This document shows, in pieces, positions 63,321-64,000 of a stretch of 64,000 nt of DNA (positions are counted from its first letter, which is position 1; every line of letters begins with the position of its first letter). The notes below the pieces were generated by a model. The model worked only from the letters and a program-made list of their open reading frames with translations. It was not told where the DNA came from and searched no databases. The position numbers and the translations under genes were made by a program. Where the stretch lies: NCBI RefSeq assembly GCF_023806465.1, contig NZ_JAMSLS010000007.1, forward strand, positions 62,001-126,000, written 5' to 3'. This stretch comes from Thermomicrobium sp. CFH 73360 (lineage in GTDB: Bacteria > Chloroflexota > Chloroflexia > Thermomicrobiales > Thermomicrobiaceae).

Positions 63321-64000
63321 TCACAACCCACTCGCGAAGGGACGGTGTGATCGGAAATACCGGACATACCCGTCAACCGTCATCCGGTAGCTCCCCGATG
63401 CTAAGTGATAGGCGGGCAACGGTACACCCCCGCCACTGACGAGTTGGAGCTCCTCGTCGGTAAGCGCTTGCAGACGCTCGGCAACAAGCGCTGGCTCAGC
63501 GCCGAGCTCCAACTGCGCGCCAATCCAACCCGCCCACAGGAAAAGGCGAGCAAGCAGATCGTCAAAGTGCCAGTCCGGGTCGTCCACCGCGCCGAAGTGA
63601 CCGAGACAGAGCCGAGTCGGACGCAACGCACGGAGACGCTCGATACTGTGTCGCCACAGGCCGAGGTCGATATCAGGGGGTGGCGTCGGTGGGAAGACGA
63701 AACGAAGTCCACCAATCCGGATGCCCGCGACATCGCCGGCGAAGAGCAATCCAGTCGCAGGATCGAGGTACGCGTGGTGGTGTGAGGCGTGACCCGGGGT
63801 CGACAGAGCGAGGAGCAGTCGTCCATCCCCCAAATCAATCCGCTCCCCGTCTTCGATGACGACGACGCGATCCTTCGGGCACGGCCGCACCTCTCCCCAG
63901 AGCTGCCCCATCAAATCCCCATAGATCCGAGAAGCACTCGCCCAGAGTCGACTCGGATCGATCAAATGGGGAGCTCCAACCGGATGAACGAAGACACGCG
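63321..64000 (-). CDS. Metallo-beta-lactamase-fold hydrolase, 5' end outside window
   Basis: The frame is open from the stop at 63321 through 64000; RVFVHPVGAPHLIDPSRLW precedes the first internal TTG at 63965, so the gene continues beyond the edge. Visible are ALSTPGHASHHHAYLDPATGLLFAGDVAGI (metal His and Asp of the MBL fold) and LCLGHFGAVDD with the last His. The HxHxDH motif would lie in the missing part. The C-terminal region (WHFDDLLARLFLWAGWIG) is helical. It is a glyoxalase II-type or related hydrolase of unknown substrate. It lies 66 bases upstream of the MFS gene on the same strand. Confidence 0.85.
   Translation of the reverse strand, partial: RVFVHPVGAPHLIDPSRLWASASRIYGDLMGQLWGEVRPCPKDRVVVIEDGERIDLGDGRLLLALSTPGHASHHHAYLDPATGLLFAGDVAGIRIGGLRFVFPPTPPPDIDLGLWRHSIERLRALRPTRLCLGHFGAVDDPDWHFDDLLARLFLWAGWIGAQLELGAEPALVAERLQALTDEELQLVSGGGVPLPAYHLASGSYRMTVDGYVRYFRSHRPFASGL

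Overview
The window looks like chromosome from a thermophilic member of the Chloroflexota, most likely class Thermomicrobia (Thermomicrobium/Sphaerobacter relatives). This is an inference from GC-rich sequence, GTG/TTG starts, strong AGGAGG-type ribosome binding sites, an archaeal-type prolyl-tRNA synthetase, a group III-type phosphofructokinase, a DUF3090 protein, and several secreted proteins built from a fGyP...QYFERARFEYHPE module that I associate with this lineage. No database search was possible.

Layout. 1-4.1 kb (minus): a truncated secreted glycoside hydrolase, two FHA-domain proteins and a MoeA-like molybdopterin-binding protein. 4.2-8 kb: rpe, tRNA-Arg, tRNA-Ser, a calcium-binding-repeat lipoprotein, a second tRNA-Ser. 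8-19.5 kb: proS, pfkA overlapping a HypE-like gene, a LacI regulator followed by a second glycoside hydrolase lipoprotein, DUF3090, gamma-glutamyltransferase, RNase Z, a sulfocyanin-like copper protein and a small orphan.

19.9-32.1 kb (minus): a defence-type cluster. In transcription order it encodes a DUF499 AAA ATPase, two small proteins (one with a zinc ribbon), a tryptophan-rich orphan, a DUF1156 adenine-specific DNA methylase and a large PLD-nuclease/SNF2-helicase fusion. It resembles BREX/DISARM-type systems but has no PglZ, BrxL, DrmA or DrmB. This is the best candidate for a little-described system.

32.6-38.3 kb: a secreted module protein; a TPP riboswitch followed by an RBS-masking hairpin in front of a three-gene ABC transporter (probably a thiamine pyrimidine precursor); a lipoprotein cytochrome c and a His-rich small secreted protein. 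38.3-44.8 kb: nadC-nadA, an unknown membrane protein, long gene-poor stretches, a probable frameshifted secreted-protein gene, three two-copy direct repeats with 64-66 bp period (relic CRISPR-like), and two tRNA-Thr genes.

45.1-57.1 kb: a catabolic island. On the minus strand lie a three-subunit xanthine-dehydrogenase-type molybdenum hydroxylase, two PF04199 cyclic amide/ester hydrolases and a zinc alcohol dehydrogenase. Divergently on the plus strand lie DUF2877, FdrA, DUF1116 and carbamate kinase, the set that in E. coli makes oxamate carbamoyltransferase (AllFGH) plus its kinase. Together they suggest oxidation and ring opening of an N-heterocycle, ending in carbamoyl phosphate and ATP. 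The fdrA operon has a clear promoter, an upstream palindrome and a leader with mutually exclusive hairpins ending in a U-run.

57.3-64 kb: another secreted module protein, a sigma-70-like factor overlapping DNA polymerase X, an MFS transporter and a truncated metallo-beta-lactamase-fold protein.
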